From Cercis canadensis (lineage: Eukaryota; Streptophyta; Magnoliopsida; Fabales; Fabaceae), in contig QAOA01006379.1 of NCBI GenBank assembly GCA_003255065.1, positions 96,989 to 160,988 on the forward strand: 64,000 nucleotides of DNA, read 5' to 3'. The position numbers were made by a program, and so were the translations under genes. Of this stretch, positions 1-12,409 are shown one piece after another (the stretch's first letter is position 1; the number at the start of each line of letters is the position of its first letter). Under the pieces are notes generated by a model. That model saw only the letters and a list, made by a program, of their open reading frames with translations, was not told the DNA's origin and did not search any database.

Positions 1-1566
1 ACTCCTTCCTTGCTCTTCTGCAGTGGCTTCAATAACATTAGATATCAATTTTGTATGGTTCTTATCAGCTTCACCGCAATCACAAAGATATAATCAGAAT
101 TAAAATATTAACAGCCAATCAAAAGCTGTGTACAAACAAAGAAAAATCAAGATCAAGATCTGAATTAGACAAAATGCCGAAATAAATCACTGAAAGCTGC
201 AGTTGAAATTTCGTGAAGAGATGCCGAGAATGCAAAACCATGCAGTGAGGACCTTTACAAAAAGGATCCATTCATGCACTTTGAATAAAGTACATACTTT
301 AAGAGAAAGAAACAATAAGCTAAAAACATCTAAGAGCACATGAAAGAAGCCCCTAAGTCGAAGACAAAGATAACAAAAAATATCTGTGAATCTTTCTAGC
401 TGTTGAAACACTTTTAGTACATGCCACCAGATCATTTCATACCTGCACATCCCAAACACTGGCACATAGCTACATCTTCTCAAATTATCACCAGTGCAGA
501 AGAGAGGCACTACTATCTACAGAAAAAGAAGCTTTCAATAGTCTCTTGAGACCTACTTTAGATAGACATTACCAAAATTTGTCACTGAAAAACCCCCTCT
601 CATCATGTTTCAGAAAAATCATATACTGTGCACCAACAGGCTTGGCAGAAAATCTGACAACATTCAAAATAACAACTAGATTTATCATCTTGAACAGGAG
701 CCACAAAATAACATTATCATTTTGGTGGCTGATAAAGAACAAGTTTCACCAAGTACAAATCCAGCTTCAACAGTGATGTAATTATTATAAGCAGCTGCCA
801 CAGCATGTTCTACCCAAACCACTTTCTTTAGCAGATAATTGCCAAAAAATAGTTGCCAAAAATGCTGCTAACAGAGTAGCAGATAAAAATGGGTGAATTG
901 TAACAAGCCCTGAATAATATAACATGCCCTAATCAGCCTATTAGAAAAACTACATGTGGCAAGTCCATTTTGTAAAATTTTATAGATACCAATCCATCAC
1001 ATTTTCATTTTCATAACACCTGCAGGGAGAAGGCCCAAGTGATCCAATACAAAATTTCCCAAACATATATGAACCAAAGACTTGTGGGAATCCATTATCA
1101 CTGCAATCAAGCTAAACTTAAAAGGAATACGATGTTCTTGAATTCAGGTGCCAAAAAATAGGGTTATGGTGTCACATTACACCAGGAGTCTAGATCCCTA
1201 GTCATCAGTATGAGACCATTAATAGTAACTTTACCATGAATTATGATATAACAAAACGAATCATAAACTTCAACTCATGATAATAAAGGTTAGTAACTCT
1301 CCTTTTTAGCAGTGTAGTATAGAATTTATCTTGGAAAGCAAGATATAATTTTATTAATGAAGAGACTCTTCTGTTTATTATGCGTTTTGTCATTGATTTA
1401 TACTATAGTCAAAGTGTAGTATAAATGAATTACTCAAACTTTCAACCAGAAACTGAATAACATAGATAGCCAATTGGAAGTCAAATTGAGCACGAAAGTG
1501 TAGTAGAACTAAAGTAGACATGTTATCAGCATAGCATAGCAGAACCTCCTAAGACTGTAGCACATC
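1..1566. other. Intergenic DNA left of the mTERF fragment
   Basis: AT-rich sequence without a recognisable gene. On the minus strand, bases 81 to 1 form an open frame of 27 codons rich in charged residues (begins DCGEADKNHTKLISN), which could be an internal exon of a gene running off the left edge; no convincing splice acceptor precedes it, so it is not called. A 107-codon minus frame at 187-510 is rich in Phe, Leu and Cys and resembles no family I know. No repeats or TIR elements were noticed. Confidence 0.5.
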
Positions 1567-2037
1567 CTAAGGATCAGACTGACCTTTATATCCATTCAAT
1601 AGTAGAGGCATTTTTCCCTCAAATGTGGTCTCAAAGTTCTTCAGAAATTTTTTCTCTCTCAACATAATGAAGGAAGCTAGGTGCAAATCATCCTTGACCA
1701 GACCCTTTGATTTAAAAATTTTCATAACTGAGCATCTGGGGATAATCCCCTTCTCCAAGCTGGAGGCTAGAACCCTAGGGAGTCTATCAATATCTTCGGA
1801 TGACAAACCCATATCCTTAACTAGGAAACTCCTTGGTTTCGTAATCTTCTCTTCTGAGAGTCTTATAAAAAGCGGATGCTTTCTGAAAGCTATCTCAGGA
1901 CCAACCCCACCTCTCATAAAGCCCCAATCTTGATTCACAATTTTCTTTATCCATCCTCACAAGCACGTTGGTGGCTTCAGAAAAGATGTTTTCAAAGGAT
2001 CAAATCCCATTTCTCTAGATGTCTTGACAGCATTAAC
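1567..2037 (-). pseudogene. mTERF-family pseudogene fragment (C-terminal repeats)
   Basis: This encodes the C-terminal part of a plant mitochondrial transcription termination factor (mTERF) protein, a family of organelle-targeted helical-repeat nucleic-acid-binding proteins. Visible motifs are AVKTSREMGFDPLK near the upstream end, then RLGLYERWGWS, then AFRKHPLFIRLSEEKITK, LVKDMGLSSEDIDRLP and LEKGIIPRCSVMKIFKSKG, which are the usual repeat signatures in the usual order. The frame changes twice: once between the MGFDPLK block and the RMDKENCESRLGLYERWGWS block, and again just after WGWS, where the frame returns. Reading straight through in the first frame meets a TGA. The frame ends in LLLNGYKGQSDP, close to a normal mTERF C terminus. 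The N-terminal half and transit peptide are absent; the preceding DNA (2038-2164) is the downstream side of SEN2. A dispersed duplicate of a functional mTERF gene elsewhere is the likely origin. Confidence 0.8.
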
Positions 2038-2164
2038 AAATTATGAATGCTTTATATATGTTTACATTTGAAAGCAGCAGAAATTTGTATAATGGCTCAA
2101 AGATGCCTCTGATGCCTAATTCTTACTTGGTTTGGTTCTGTTGTAGATGTTTATACACCCTTCA

Positions 2165-2884
2165 TCATCCACGGCATTGTTCTGGATTCCATCTTGTGAC
2201 TATGCGCTCTTCAACAGTGTATCTCGTCAAACATAATGGAGAGACATCAGTATTACCATTTTTTTTGATGTACAAAACTAATAAAGTTTTTGCAACACTT
2301 CCAAGGAGTCGAGTTGTGCAATGAAAATCAGACCATACTCTCAATCTTTCATTTATATCATTGTCATCCCCATCTGATAAAACAAGTACACCATACTCAG
2401 CATGAACCAGAGCAGGATGGTGGCGATAGACAACAAAGTCTACACCATACTGAGCTCCTGACCTCACAACCCAATTTTTCATTCGAAGATGAGAATAAGC
2501 CTTGTAAAAAGAAGGAAATGTTTTTTTCTTGGACTTCATGTAATTCCATAGCTCTTCATCATTCTGAGGACTATCACCAACTCTAATCTTGAGGCATTTC
2601 AAGGAATAGCAAAGGTAGAAGGCTTCCTCCAAGCCTAATTGAAACCCCCGTTTATCATCATCAAGTGTATTCACAAATTGACCAAAGCATGCATGACCAA
2701 GCAGATCAGTCTGTTCTGCTCCCACTTCTATGAACACACTCTTATCACAGAGGAATCCACTAGCATCCAATAGAACTAGAGAAGACTCAACCTGAGATAT
2801 TATCTTTGACATGGGTTCTTCAAGTGCCTTGGCTTCTGCATCCTTTTTAGCTTTCACATCTTTTCCTTTCCATCTTGGTGCCAT
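2165..2884 (-). CDS. SEN2: tRNA-splicing endonuclease subunit Sen2 (plant type)
   Basis: Catalytic subunit of the heterotetrameric tRNA-splicing endonuclease, which cuts introns from nuclear pre-tRNAs at the 5' splice site. The 239-residue single-exon protein begins MAPRWKGKDVKAKKDAEAKA, like the plant SEN1/SEN2 proteins, and its length is normal for plants; yeast and animal Sen2 are longer. The C-terminal nuclease domain starts near residue 125 (YKAYSHLRMKNWVVRSG) and carries the signature YGVDFVVYRHHPALVHAEY. By family alignment the catalytic Tyr-His-Lys are Y153, H161 and K199 (GSVAKTLLVLY); the 8-residue Tyr-His spacing fits eukaryotic Sen2. The start is the only Met before the conserved N terminus. 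Just upstream on the minus strand is a plausible 3' splice site (TTTCTAG/GACCAAATGG, exon from 2890), so a 5'-UTR intron is likely. No stop or frameshift interrupts the frame, so it is probably functional. Confidence 0.93.
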   Translation of the reverse strand: MAPRWKGKDVKAKKDAEAKALEEPMSKIISQVESSLVLLDASGFLCDKSVFIEVGAEQTDLLGHACFGQFVNTLDDDKRGFQLGLEEAFYLCYSLKCLKIRVGDSPQNDEELWNYMKSKKKTFPSFYKAYSHLRMKNWVVRSGAQYGVDFVVYRHHPALVHAEYGVLVLSDGDDNDINERLRVWSDFHCTTRLLGSVAKTLLVLYIKKNGNTDVSPLCLTRYTVEERIVTRWNPEQCRG

Positions 2885-4157
2885 TTGGTCCTAGAAAGTG
2901 AGTTAACAGATGAGTCAATTCAGAGTCCACGCTGATTAAGGAAAACTCAATCAATAAGGTAAATGACTGGAAATAAGAACCTTCCCTCAAGAGGAGGAAA
3001 AACTTTTCAGCTGCCTAAATTAACTTTAGATTTCAATTTTTTCTTTTTTTTTTTTAAAAAAAAAAGAAGATCAACCAATTAAAAAAGGAAAAGAAAATCA
3101 GTTCACAAGGAGCAGCATCAAACACAATTAACTGTTATTCCAAAAGGGAAAAGAAGGGGAAAAAAAAAAGTGTAGCTTACACAGAATAGCATCAGATACT
3201 AAAAGCTTGACTGAGATATGATTTCATTAACATAGATCTTTATACCTATGGAGGTTAAGTCAGTTCACAGGGGGATATAATCCCTAAGTCTACCTGATAT
3301 AATTCTTAAAAAAAAAGAAAGTATACTTTTCTTAAAGCAGGACTTTCCCAGACGGAAGCAAATTAACTAGGGAAAAAGAAAGATTCATTCCAAGGGGAAG
3401 TCCAATTTCTTATTAGAAATTGATTTAAGAAAGACTGGTCATAGACTAATCTGGAACCTTTTGAACATATAACACTTACCCTACTGTTTCTCCAGTTCAA
3501 GCACCAGATTGGTTTATTAGTACTTCACAATGTACGGTGAAAGTTTCAACTTTTGATTTATGTACCGTGGTTTCGAAAGCTCAAATTTCCAGAGACATGC
3601 ACCACACCTCATTGATTCAGTCACTTCATATTCTAGAAAACTATGAGATACTATCACCTGAGTCACTCTTGAAGACTAAGACGTCTTTTCCTCTGTTCAT
3701 TAAGCATTGGGGAAATGAACTACGCAGACTTTACCCATTCTATCTATTATATAGCATGCATAATGAGGTTCTAGGAATAAATCAGAACATGCTGAAAGTG
3801 GCAAAACAAGTCATAGAATATGCTCAGATATTTCTTTCTTGTTTTTACCATAATTCAGTTTCCCTTTATCCATCTTAAGGCACATTCAAAATATATGGAT
3901 ACTTAAATAAATAAATTAACCAGCCATTCAGCATATTAGCCCATAAAATGTAGAAACAAAAAGGAACTAGCCAATCTTATTCAAAGAACATCATCATCGA
4001 ATAAAAGAAACAGATATCATCACAACCATGTTAGGCTAACAAAACATATCTCATAACCTGAAACTGTGCAATTTATCAATGAGATAGGTAAATGTATTAA
4101 TAGGCTATAAGCATCGCTATATAACTTCTCAAGGAATGGACAAGAAAAAGGGGTAGC
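2885..4157. other. Upstream region of SEN2 and intergenic DNA
   Basis: Holds the presumed 5'-UTR intron and promoter of SEN2 (minus strand) and then AT-rich intergenic sequence up to the first LTR at 4158. There are A/T homopolymer runs around 3045-3070. A 113-codon plus-strand frame at 3537-3878 matches nothing I recognise and has no coding-like composition. No transposon ends were recognised. Confidence 0.5.
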
Positions 4158-4357
4158 TGATAAGCGGATTTTATACCATTTATCTCATAATGTTCTTGCT
4201 TGATTCTTGTCTATTCTTGAGTATTTTAGGATAGGTTTTCATGATTTAAGTCTCATTTTTGTAGGTTTATGTTTTGGGAAACTTGGAAGCCATTTTGGAG
4301 AAATTTGGTCCAAGAAAGAAGAAAAATCATGCAAGTTGGAATTGAAGGCAGGACTTG

Positions 4358-4740
4358 GGCGCCACAGCGCCCCAATGCGTAACTAACCAGATTTCAGCAA
4401 GGAGGGCGCCACAGCGCCCTACACCAGGTGCCGCAGCGCCCTATGTTCAGGAAGCTGCAGACTGAGAACAGAAAGAAGGGCGCCGCAGCGCCCTAGCACG
4501 AGAAAAGGAGAGCGCCACAGCACCCTACACTAGGTGCCGCAGTGCCCTAGCTTCAGCAAACAGGGACTGAAATCCAGAAAGAAGGGCGCCGCAGCGCCCA
4601 TCAGGCAAACTTCAGGGCGCTGCACCCAAGGCTGCAGCCCCCAAACCCAAGGCTGCAGCCCCCCGGCGGTCGCTCATCAGGCAAACTTCAGGGCGCTGCA
4701 GCGCCCAAACCCAAGGCTGCAACCCCCTGGCGGTCAACTC
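4358..4740 (+). repeat. GC-rich 16-nt hairpin array in U3 of the At-1 LTR
   Basis: About nine irregularly spaced copies or decayed copies of GGGCGC-C(A/G)CA-GCGCCC. Each intact copy can fold as a 6-bp stem closed by a CACA or CGCA tetraloop. Spacers such as CTACACCAG and CTATGTTCAGGAAGCTG are also shared with the other LTRs. The array lies about 80 bp upstream of the TATA box. Confidence 0.9.
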
Positions 4741-4821
4741 GTGATTTGACCTTTTGCTTCCTCATTTCACTTGGAATCCTATTTTAATTTAATTCCTTTT
4801 TCTCCTAAACTTCCTAGGACC

Positions 4822-4829
4822 TATAAATA
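4822..4829 (+). promoter_or_regulatory. LTR core promoter (TATA box)
   Basis: TATAAATA inside the phrase CTAGGACCTATAAATAGGAC, conserved in every LTR of the family here: 17148, 24056, 41893 and 53520. It precedes the shared leader beginning about 30 bp downstream (TCTAAATTAGGGTTCC), the expected place for transcription start of the retrotransposon RNA. Confidence 0.75.
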
Positions 4830-5710
4830 GGACTCTTAAAGTCTAAATTAGGGTTCCACACTTTTTAGAGAAAAGGCAAGAAGAGAAGAGGATTCAAGCT
4901 TGAAGATCGAGACTTTCGGCATCGAATCATCACATCCCATAGTTCAATTCTTCATCTCTTTCTTGTTATTCATGTCTAATCTGTGTGTAATGTTATTTTC
5001 TGCAATTATCATGAATTAATTCCACCATCTAGGGTGGAGATGTAGCCTAGCTTAGGATGATTTGTAATTTCTAATGAATTAATCAAAAGACCTTCTTCTT
5101 AAATTGACTTCTTGATCTCCATACTTAATGCTTCTTTTTGACTGGCCATCAATTTAGGTGAGTAGGTGATTACAATGATACTAGAAAGTTAGTTGTGATA
5201 GAGGACCATAGGGATTGAGAACATAGATTCCATAAGGGATAGGAATATACCCTTATGATCTATGTAGCTAATAAAAAGAACCATAGAACGAATTGAATTC
5301 GGAAACTATTCGCAATCCACATAGGAATATAGTGGATTCATAGTTTAGGAATATATTTGTTTGACCTTGGGAAAGGCAATTGATGATTTAGGGTTCTTGG
5401 CTATCAATTTGGAAGAGTGTTGTTGATTAATGATTAAGGGATAAAATTCCAGACTAGCTACGGTGAAATCGACATCCTAGATATTTTCTCACCATCTTCT
5501 TACTCATTTTTCTAAGTGATTGTTTATTGCTTACAATTTTACAGTCAATTATCATAAAAAATTAACCTATCAATTGTCTAGATAAAATTAGAATATGCAT
5601 AATTTTGGTACTTAATAGCCATAGTCTCTGTGGGACGATAATTAATCTCACTTCTTTATTACTTGATTACGGCACGTGCACTTACGTTCACATTTTACGT
5701 AACAAGTTTT

Positions 5711-5728
5711 TGGCGCCGTTGCCAGGGA
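5711..5728 (+). other. Primer-binding site, tRNA-Asp type (At-1)
   Basis: TGGCGCCGTTGCCAGGGA lies six bases after the LTR end and complements the 3' end of plant tRNA-Asp with one mismatch. tRNA-Asp priming is usual for the Athila lineage. The spacer AGTTTT between LTR and site also occurs in At-6. Confidence 0.88.
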
Positions 5729-5947
5729 CTGTGCGTCTATTAATATCAATACCAACGTATTCTAGTATTAGTCTAGATTTTATTTATTTTTGTAATCAAG
5801 TGGTGTGTGTATTTTTCAGGAAATTCTTCCTAGTGCATGAGAAGTTCGGGGCAAGCAAATCTAATTCCTTTGGATTCTGAAATCGAGAAGACTTGTAGAC
5901 AAAATTTAAGAGAAAGGAGAAACACGTCACAACCGACTCAGAGTACT

Positions 5948-8900
5948 ATGGAGAATGCCGGAGAAAATCCACCACCACCAGTGGTTGTCTGAAAATCATT
6001 GAACCACTATGGAGTTCCAACGGGATCTGTTCAAATCTCAGGCATCTCTAGGCCAACCATTGCAGCAAATTCCTTTGAAATCAAGCCCAGTGTCATCCAA
6101 ATGATGCAAGCCAATCAGTTTGGTGGTTTTGCAACCGAAGATGCAAATGTGCACTTGGCGGGATTTCTGGAAATCTGCGACACATTCAAGTTCAATGGCG
6201 TTACTGATGACGCCCTCAGATTACGTCTATTCCCTTTCTCACTGAAGGACGAGGCACAGAGTTGGCTATACTCCCTTCCAGTAAGATCCATTTGCACTTG
6301 GGACCAAATGACAGCACAATTCTTGACACGTTTCTTTCCTCCAGCAAGAATTGCCAGAATGAGAAATGACATTAACACTTTTGCTCAACATGAGACAGAA
6401 GATTACGTCTGTTTCCTTTCTCACTGAAGGACGAGGCACGGAGTTGACTATACTCCCTTCCAGCAGGATCCATTTGCACTTGGGATCAAATGACAACTCA
6501 ATTCTTGACTCGTTTCTTTCCTCCAGCAAGAACTGCCAGAATGAGAAACGACATCAACACTTTCGCTCAACATGAGACAGAAGTTTTGCATGAGGCATGG
6601 GAGCGGTTCAAGGGTTTGATGAGAAAGTGCCCACATCACGGCTTACAGGAGTGGATGCAAATTCAAACCTTCTACAATGGTTTGAATGGCACCACGAGAA
6701 CTTTACTTGATGCTGCTGCAAATGGTTCTCTTATGGAGAAAACGGCTGACGAAGCTAGTAAGCTGCTTGATCAAATGGCGGATAATGCCCACCAATGGCC
6801 ATCTGAAAGGATTCCAGCAAAGAGGGCCTATGGGTTGCATGCTGTAGACCCCTTTGTTGCTCTCACTGCAAAAATGGATACAATTGCAAAGCACTTGGGC
6901 ACTCTGACAGCTAATGCAATTCATTCTACTGTTGCTGCTTGTGAAGTGTGTCATGGTGAACACTCAAGTACAGATTGCCCAATTGTGACATCAGAAGCAT
7001 CACCATCTGTGGAAGAAGCTCATTTTGTGGGAAACCCTAACAGGCCAGGCAATCCGTACTCAAATACATACAATCCGGGATGGAGAAACCATCCAAATTT
7101 CTCCTGGAAAAATTCTCAAAATGTGGTTAAGCCACCCGGATTTCAGCCATCATCTCAACCTCAGATGCAAGCTCCTGCACCACCTAAGATTTCTTTAGAA
7201 GATGCCCTTGCTCAACTCACAGTGAATACCACTCAGTTTATGACAAGGACAGACACGACATTCCAAAATCAAGCGGCTTCCATTAGAAACTTAGAGGTAC
7301 AGATGGGGCAAATCTCCAATTTACTCTCATCAAGAGACCAAGGTTCATTGTCGAGCAATACAGAGAGAAATCCCAAAGAGCAAGTCAAAGCCATATCTCT
7401 AAGAAGTGGCAAGATACTGGAAGAACCAAAGAGTAAAGATCTAGCAAAGGAAACAGCCATCGAAAACAATAAAGTTACTGCTGTACCTTTAGAAGAGACG
7501 CCTAAGGGTGAGGTAGTGGAGGAGCAAAAATCCAAATCTACTCTCCTTCCGGATAATCCCCCACCTTACAAACCCCGAGTGCCGTTTCCTCATCGGTTTC
7601 AGAAGCAGAACATGGACAAACAGTTCTCTAAATTTCTTGAGCTCTTCAAGAAACTCCACATCAACTTACCTTTTGCAGAGGCATTGGCACAGATGCCAAG
7701 TTATGTGAAGTTCATGAAGGAGATCCTCACTAACAAGAGGCGATTAGAGGACTATGCAACAGTTGCACTTACTGAAGAGTGCAGCGCCATCCTCCAGAAC
7801 AAGTTACCTCCAAAGCTCAAAGATCCAGGGAGTTTCACTATTCCTTGCACTATTAGTAATCTTTTCTTTGGTAAAGCTTTATGTGATTTAGGTGCTTCTA
7901 TCAATTTAATGCCTTTATCTATTTACAGGAAACTTGGACTAGGAGAAGCAAAGCCGACCTCCATCACTCTTCAGTTAGCAGATCGATCTCTCAAGTACCC
8001 AAGAGGAATCCTAGAAGATGTGCTCATCAAAGTGGACAAGTTTATCTTTCCAGCGGATTTCGTGGTGCTTGACATGGAGGCAGATCAGGAGATCCCTATC
8101 ATTTTAGGCCGACCTTTTCTAGCCACAGGGAATGCCCTCATTGATGTGCAGAAGGGGCAACTCATACTCAGGGTCAACGATGAAGAAGTGTCTTTCAATG
8201 TCTTCAAGGCTCTAAAGCAGTATGATGAAGTAGACAATTGCATGCGGCTTGACATGATTGATCACTGCACTACTGAGGTTTTTCGAGCTAGTCATCCTCC
8301 CGAACCATTGGAAGCTTGTATCTTAGGCATCTCTCCTGAGGAAAATCCAGAGATCAACAGTTGTGTGAACTTCCTGAATGCTATCCCTCCTCAGTTTATT
8401 AGAAGATCCTATGAGGAACTTGGCAAAGGTGGCTCACGACCTCCTCCATCTATAGAGAAACCTCCTGTGCTAGAACTTAAGCCTTTACCTGAACATCTTA
8501 AATATGTTTACCTTGGTGACTCTTTCACTCTTCCAGTCATCATTTCATTTTCCTTACAAGAGAATGAGGTGGATAAGTTATTAAGAGTCCTAAGGGAGCA
8601 TCAAGCAGCCATCGGATGGACCATCTCAGACATAAAGGGGATCAGCCCCTCCTTGTGTATGCACAAAATATTGATGGAAGATGACTTGAAACCCTCCATT
8701 GAGCATCAACGTCGACTCAATCCGAATATGAAAGAGGTGGTGCGAGCAGAAGTACTGAAGCTTCTGGATGCTGGGATCATCTACCCGATTTCTGACAGTG
8801 CATGGGTGAGTCCAGTACAGGTCGTACCTAAGAAGGGCGGCATGACGGTTGTCAAGAATGAGAATAATGAGCTCATTCCCACACGGACAGTCACAGGGTG

Positions 8901-11900
8901 GCGAGTGTGCATCGACTACAGGAAGTTGAACAAAGTCACAAGGAAAGATCATTTTCCCTTACCATTCATTGACCAAATGCTAGATATAGACCTCCAATTT
9001 TACATGCACACCCAAATTGCCCTTAGGGAACACTTTTTTCCATGGGCCTTAGCTTCAATTGGGCTTTGGTTTGGGCCCATTTGGACTTGTCATGTGGAAG
9101 TTAGGCCCATTTAAGTGGCAGAAGGTGTCTGGAACCGTCAGCTAACTTGCACAGCAAATAAGACCATCTTCAACATAAAATATGGTGAACCGGTCTTCAT
9201 ATAAATTGAAGCTCTGTCTGTTAGCTTTCCAATGGTATCAGTTTCAGGTCCATATCACATCCACAACTCAAGTTATGACCCAAATACTGCATGTAGGTCA
9301 GGATCCTACGACAGCATGTCTTCTCTGGCTTCCAGGCTGCATATGACCTTCTGAACATCCGAATTAGCTTTAGAGCCCTGAAATAAAGTTGTAGAAAATT
9401 CTCTCAGCTTTCCAACAAGGTATAACTCAGAATTTTTTGATATGCAGAACTCAAGATATGCATGAAACACAGAGACAGCATATAATGCCCAATATTGCTG
9501 GAAATTGCAATTAAGCATAAATGGATCCAAAGTCATGAAATGAGGTCTAAGTCTATGCAATTCAGCCCAAAAGAGGTTTAAAAGACTAAGTATGAGGGAT
9601 AACTATTATATAAAAAGTGTGTTCATCAGACGGTTGTCAAGAATGAGAATAATGAGCTCATTCCCACACGGACAGTCACAGGGTGGCGAGTGTGCATCGA
9701 CTACAGGAAGTTGAACAAAGCCACAAGGAAAGATCATTTTCCCTTACCGTTCATTGACCAAATGCTTGATCGACTGGCGGGTCATGCTTATTATTGTTTC
9801 CTTGACGGCTACTCTGGGTATAATCAAATCTACATTGCTCCTGAAGACCAAGAGAAGACAACTTTCACCTGTCCCTATGGGACTTTCGCATTCAGGCGCA
9901 TGCCCTTTGGCTTGTGCAATGCACCTGCTACTTTCTAAAGGTGCATGATGTCTATTTTCTCTGATATGGTGGAGCGTTATATTGAGGTTTTCATGGACGA
10001 CTTCTCTGTATTTGGATCTACTTTTGACAATTGTCTCAGTCATTTATCTGCTGTTCTGAAAAGATGTGAGGAGACAAATCTAGTCCTCAACTGGGAGAAG
10101 TGTCATTTCATGGTCCAAGAGGGAATTGTGCTTGGACACAAGGTTTCGGCTCAGGGACTTGAGGTGGACAGGGCGAAAATTGCCACCATAGAGAGATTAC
10201 CTCCCCCGACTTCAGTTAAAGGCGTGAGAAGCTTCTTGGGACATGCCGGTTTTTATAGACGGTTCATCAAAGACTTCTCCAAGATCACTAAACCCTTGTG
10301 CAACCTTCTCTTGAAGGATGTCCCATTTGAGTTTACTAAGGAGTGTCTTCAAGCCTTCGAAAACCTGAAAAAGGCGTTAACTTCGGCACCCATCATCATT
10401 GCACCGGATTGGTCATTGCCTTTTGAGCTCATGTGCGACGCCAGTGACTTTGCAGTTGAAGCAGTTTTGGGTCAACGACGGGACAAGCTACTACATGCCA
10501 TTTACTATGCCAGCCGTACACTCGATCCTGCTTAGATGAATTATGCTACTACTGAGAAGGAGCTCTTAGCGGTTGTCTTCGCCTTCGACAAATTCCGAGC
10601 TTATCTCATTGGATCGAAGGCAATAGTCTTCACTGATCACTCCGCCATCAAATACTTGTTGGAGAAGAAGGATGCTAAACCAAGATTGATTCGATGGGTC
10701 CTTCTCTTACAAGAATTTGACTTGGAAATTATAGACAAGAAAGGCACTGAGAACCTAGTTGCAGATCATCTCTCCCGCCTTGAAGTTTCAAAAGAGATAG
10801 GGGATACTGAAGTCCCCATTGATGACTTCTTTCCGGATGAGCAACTCTTTGCTCTTTCTTCCACAGTTCACCCTTGGTTCAGTGACATCGCTAACTTCTT
10901 AGCTGTCAACCTTCTTCCACCGGATCAAAGCTACCATCAAAGGAAGAAATTCCTTTCTGTAGCCAAGCATTACTACTGGGATGAGCCACTCCTCTTCAAA
11001 CACTGTTCTGATTCTATCATTCGACGATGTGTTCCTGAAGAAGAGATGGAAAGTATCCTCCATCATTGCCATGCATCTCCATACGGTGGCCACCATGGAG
11101 CAACTCGAACTGCAGCCAAGATCCTGCAATCTGGCTTTTATTGGCCTAGCATCTTTAAGGATGCTCATGCCTTCGTCTCAGCTTGTGATCGTTGCCAAAG
11201 AACAGGCACCATCTCACGTCGTCATGAAATGCCACTAAATAGCATTCTAGAGGTGGAGTTGTTCGACGTATGGGGCATTGACTTCATGGGTCCTTTCCCT
11301 TCCTCCTACAACAATCAATACATCTTGGTGGCAGTAGATTACGTATCTAAGTGGGTTGAGGCAATCGCTACACCTACTAATGATTCAAAAGTGGTGGTGA
11401 ACTTCTTGAAAAAGAACATCTTCACTCGGTTTGGCACTCCAAGAGCCCTAATCAGTGATGAAGGTACTCACTTCTGTAACCAATACCTTGATGCTTTACT
11501 GACCAAATATGGAGTCAAACATCGGATTACTACTGCCTATCACCCACAGACTAGTGGTCAAGTGGAGATTTCTAATCGGGAGTTGAAGTGGATTCTGGAG
11601 AAGACGGTAAATGCCAATAGGAAAGATTGGGCGAGGAAGCTGGATGATGCACTCTGGGCATACCGGACAGCATTCAAGACACCCATCGGCACCTCTCCAT
11701 ACCGGTTGGTCTTCGGGAAGGCTTGTCATCTACCAGTTGAAGTGGAACATCAAGCATACTGGGCCACCAAGAAATTGAACTTTGATCAAAAAGTTGCGGG
11801 TGAAAAGCGATTGCTTCAATTGAATGAGCTTGATGAATTTCGCCAGGATGCATATGAAAATGCAAAGCTCTATAAGGAAAAAACCAAGACATGGCATGAC

Positions 11901-12155
11901 AAACGCATCCAGAAGCGTGAATTTGTTCCGGGTCAAAAAGTCCTCCTGTTCAACTCCCGACTTAAGTTATTTCCGGGAAAATTGAAATCCCGATGGTCGG
12001 GTCCTTTCATTGTTGACACTGTTTTTCCCCATGGAGCTATTGAAGTCAAAAGTGGGGATCGCAAGTTCAAGGTCAATGGCCAACGCTTGAAGCATTATGT
12101 GGATGGTGAGGATGAATTTCAAAAATCATCCATCACTCTCAACACCCTCGGCTGA
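5948..12155 (+). pseudogene. At-1 gag-pol region (broken)
   Basis: Fossil polyprotein region. Parts in order: gag with the Athila core (begins MENAGEN; contains ARMRNDINTFAQHETEVLHE); a zinc knuckle CEVCHGEHSSTDC at about 6940-6980 with spacing CX2CX3HX4C; aspartic protease with active-site block CDLGASINLM (Asp codon at 7885); RT from about 8740 with YxDD-type FMDD; RNase H from about 10430 ([14 protein letters not shown]); integrase with HHCC zinc finger at about 11060-11190 and catalytic Asp 11280, Asp 11457 and Glu 11565, giving DX35E spacing. The arrangement PR-RT-RH-IN is Ty3/gypsy order. The region has about five breaks, including the foreign insertion 8986-9628, and cannot give one product. 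Confidence 0.92.
8986..9628. mobile_element. Unidentified 643-bp insertion in the At-1 RT region
   Basis: Foreign sequence flanked by a 142-bp direct repeat of the host element (8844-8985 and 9629-9770). It carries no coding capacity I recognise. Phrases such as AGCTTTCCAATGGTATCA, CAACTCAAGTTATGACCC and AACTCAAGATATGCATG are of a kind common in LTR or leader regions of plant Ty3/gypsy elements, so a retrotransposon-derived piece is likely but unproven. The long flanking repeat is not an integrase-type target duplication and points to recombination, repair or an assembly effect. Confidence 0.5.
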
Positions 12156-12409
12156 TGCTTTTCAGAGAAAGTCCGGCTGAGGACTATAAACCAAGCGCTT
12201 GTTGGGAGGCAACCCATGATTCTAACCCCTATCTTTTATGTTCACTTAGTCAGAATCTTTTAGTTATTTCGTAATTTTTCGTATTCTTCGCACTTATTTC
12301 TCTTCTTTGCTTTCTAATTTATTGTTCAACCAGGTGAGGGAACAAGTGTGGGGGTCTATCAGCTGAAAAATTAAGGCTAACATGGTTGGATTCATCCAAC
12401 AGGGCAGAA

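Larger units (their letters stand above)
4158..5704 (+). repeat. At-1 5' LTR (subtype alpha)
   Basis: 1,547-bp LTR beginning TGATAAGCGG and ending TTTTACGTAACA, with the TG...CA ends of this family. In order it holds the GC hairpin array (4358-4740), a TATA box at 4822-4829, a 5' leader (ATTAGGGTTCCACAC) and a long AT-rich R/U5 ending in CGGCACGTGCACTTACGTTC. I call it subtype alpha because the stretch after the TATA box reads TCACATCCCATAGTTCAATT and TGTGTGTAATGTTATT, shared with the LTR at 41405 and different from the beta LTRs at 16493, 23388 and 52878. Confidence 0.92.

Noticed and set aside
187-510. 107-codon minus-strand ORF
   Set aside because: Phe/Leu/Cys-rich, no motif, no relative recognised; such frames arise by chance in AT-rich DNA.
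3537-3878. 113-codon plus-strand ORF
   Set aside because: No domain, no coding-like composition, no splice or promoter context.
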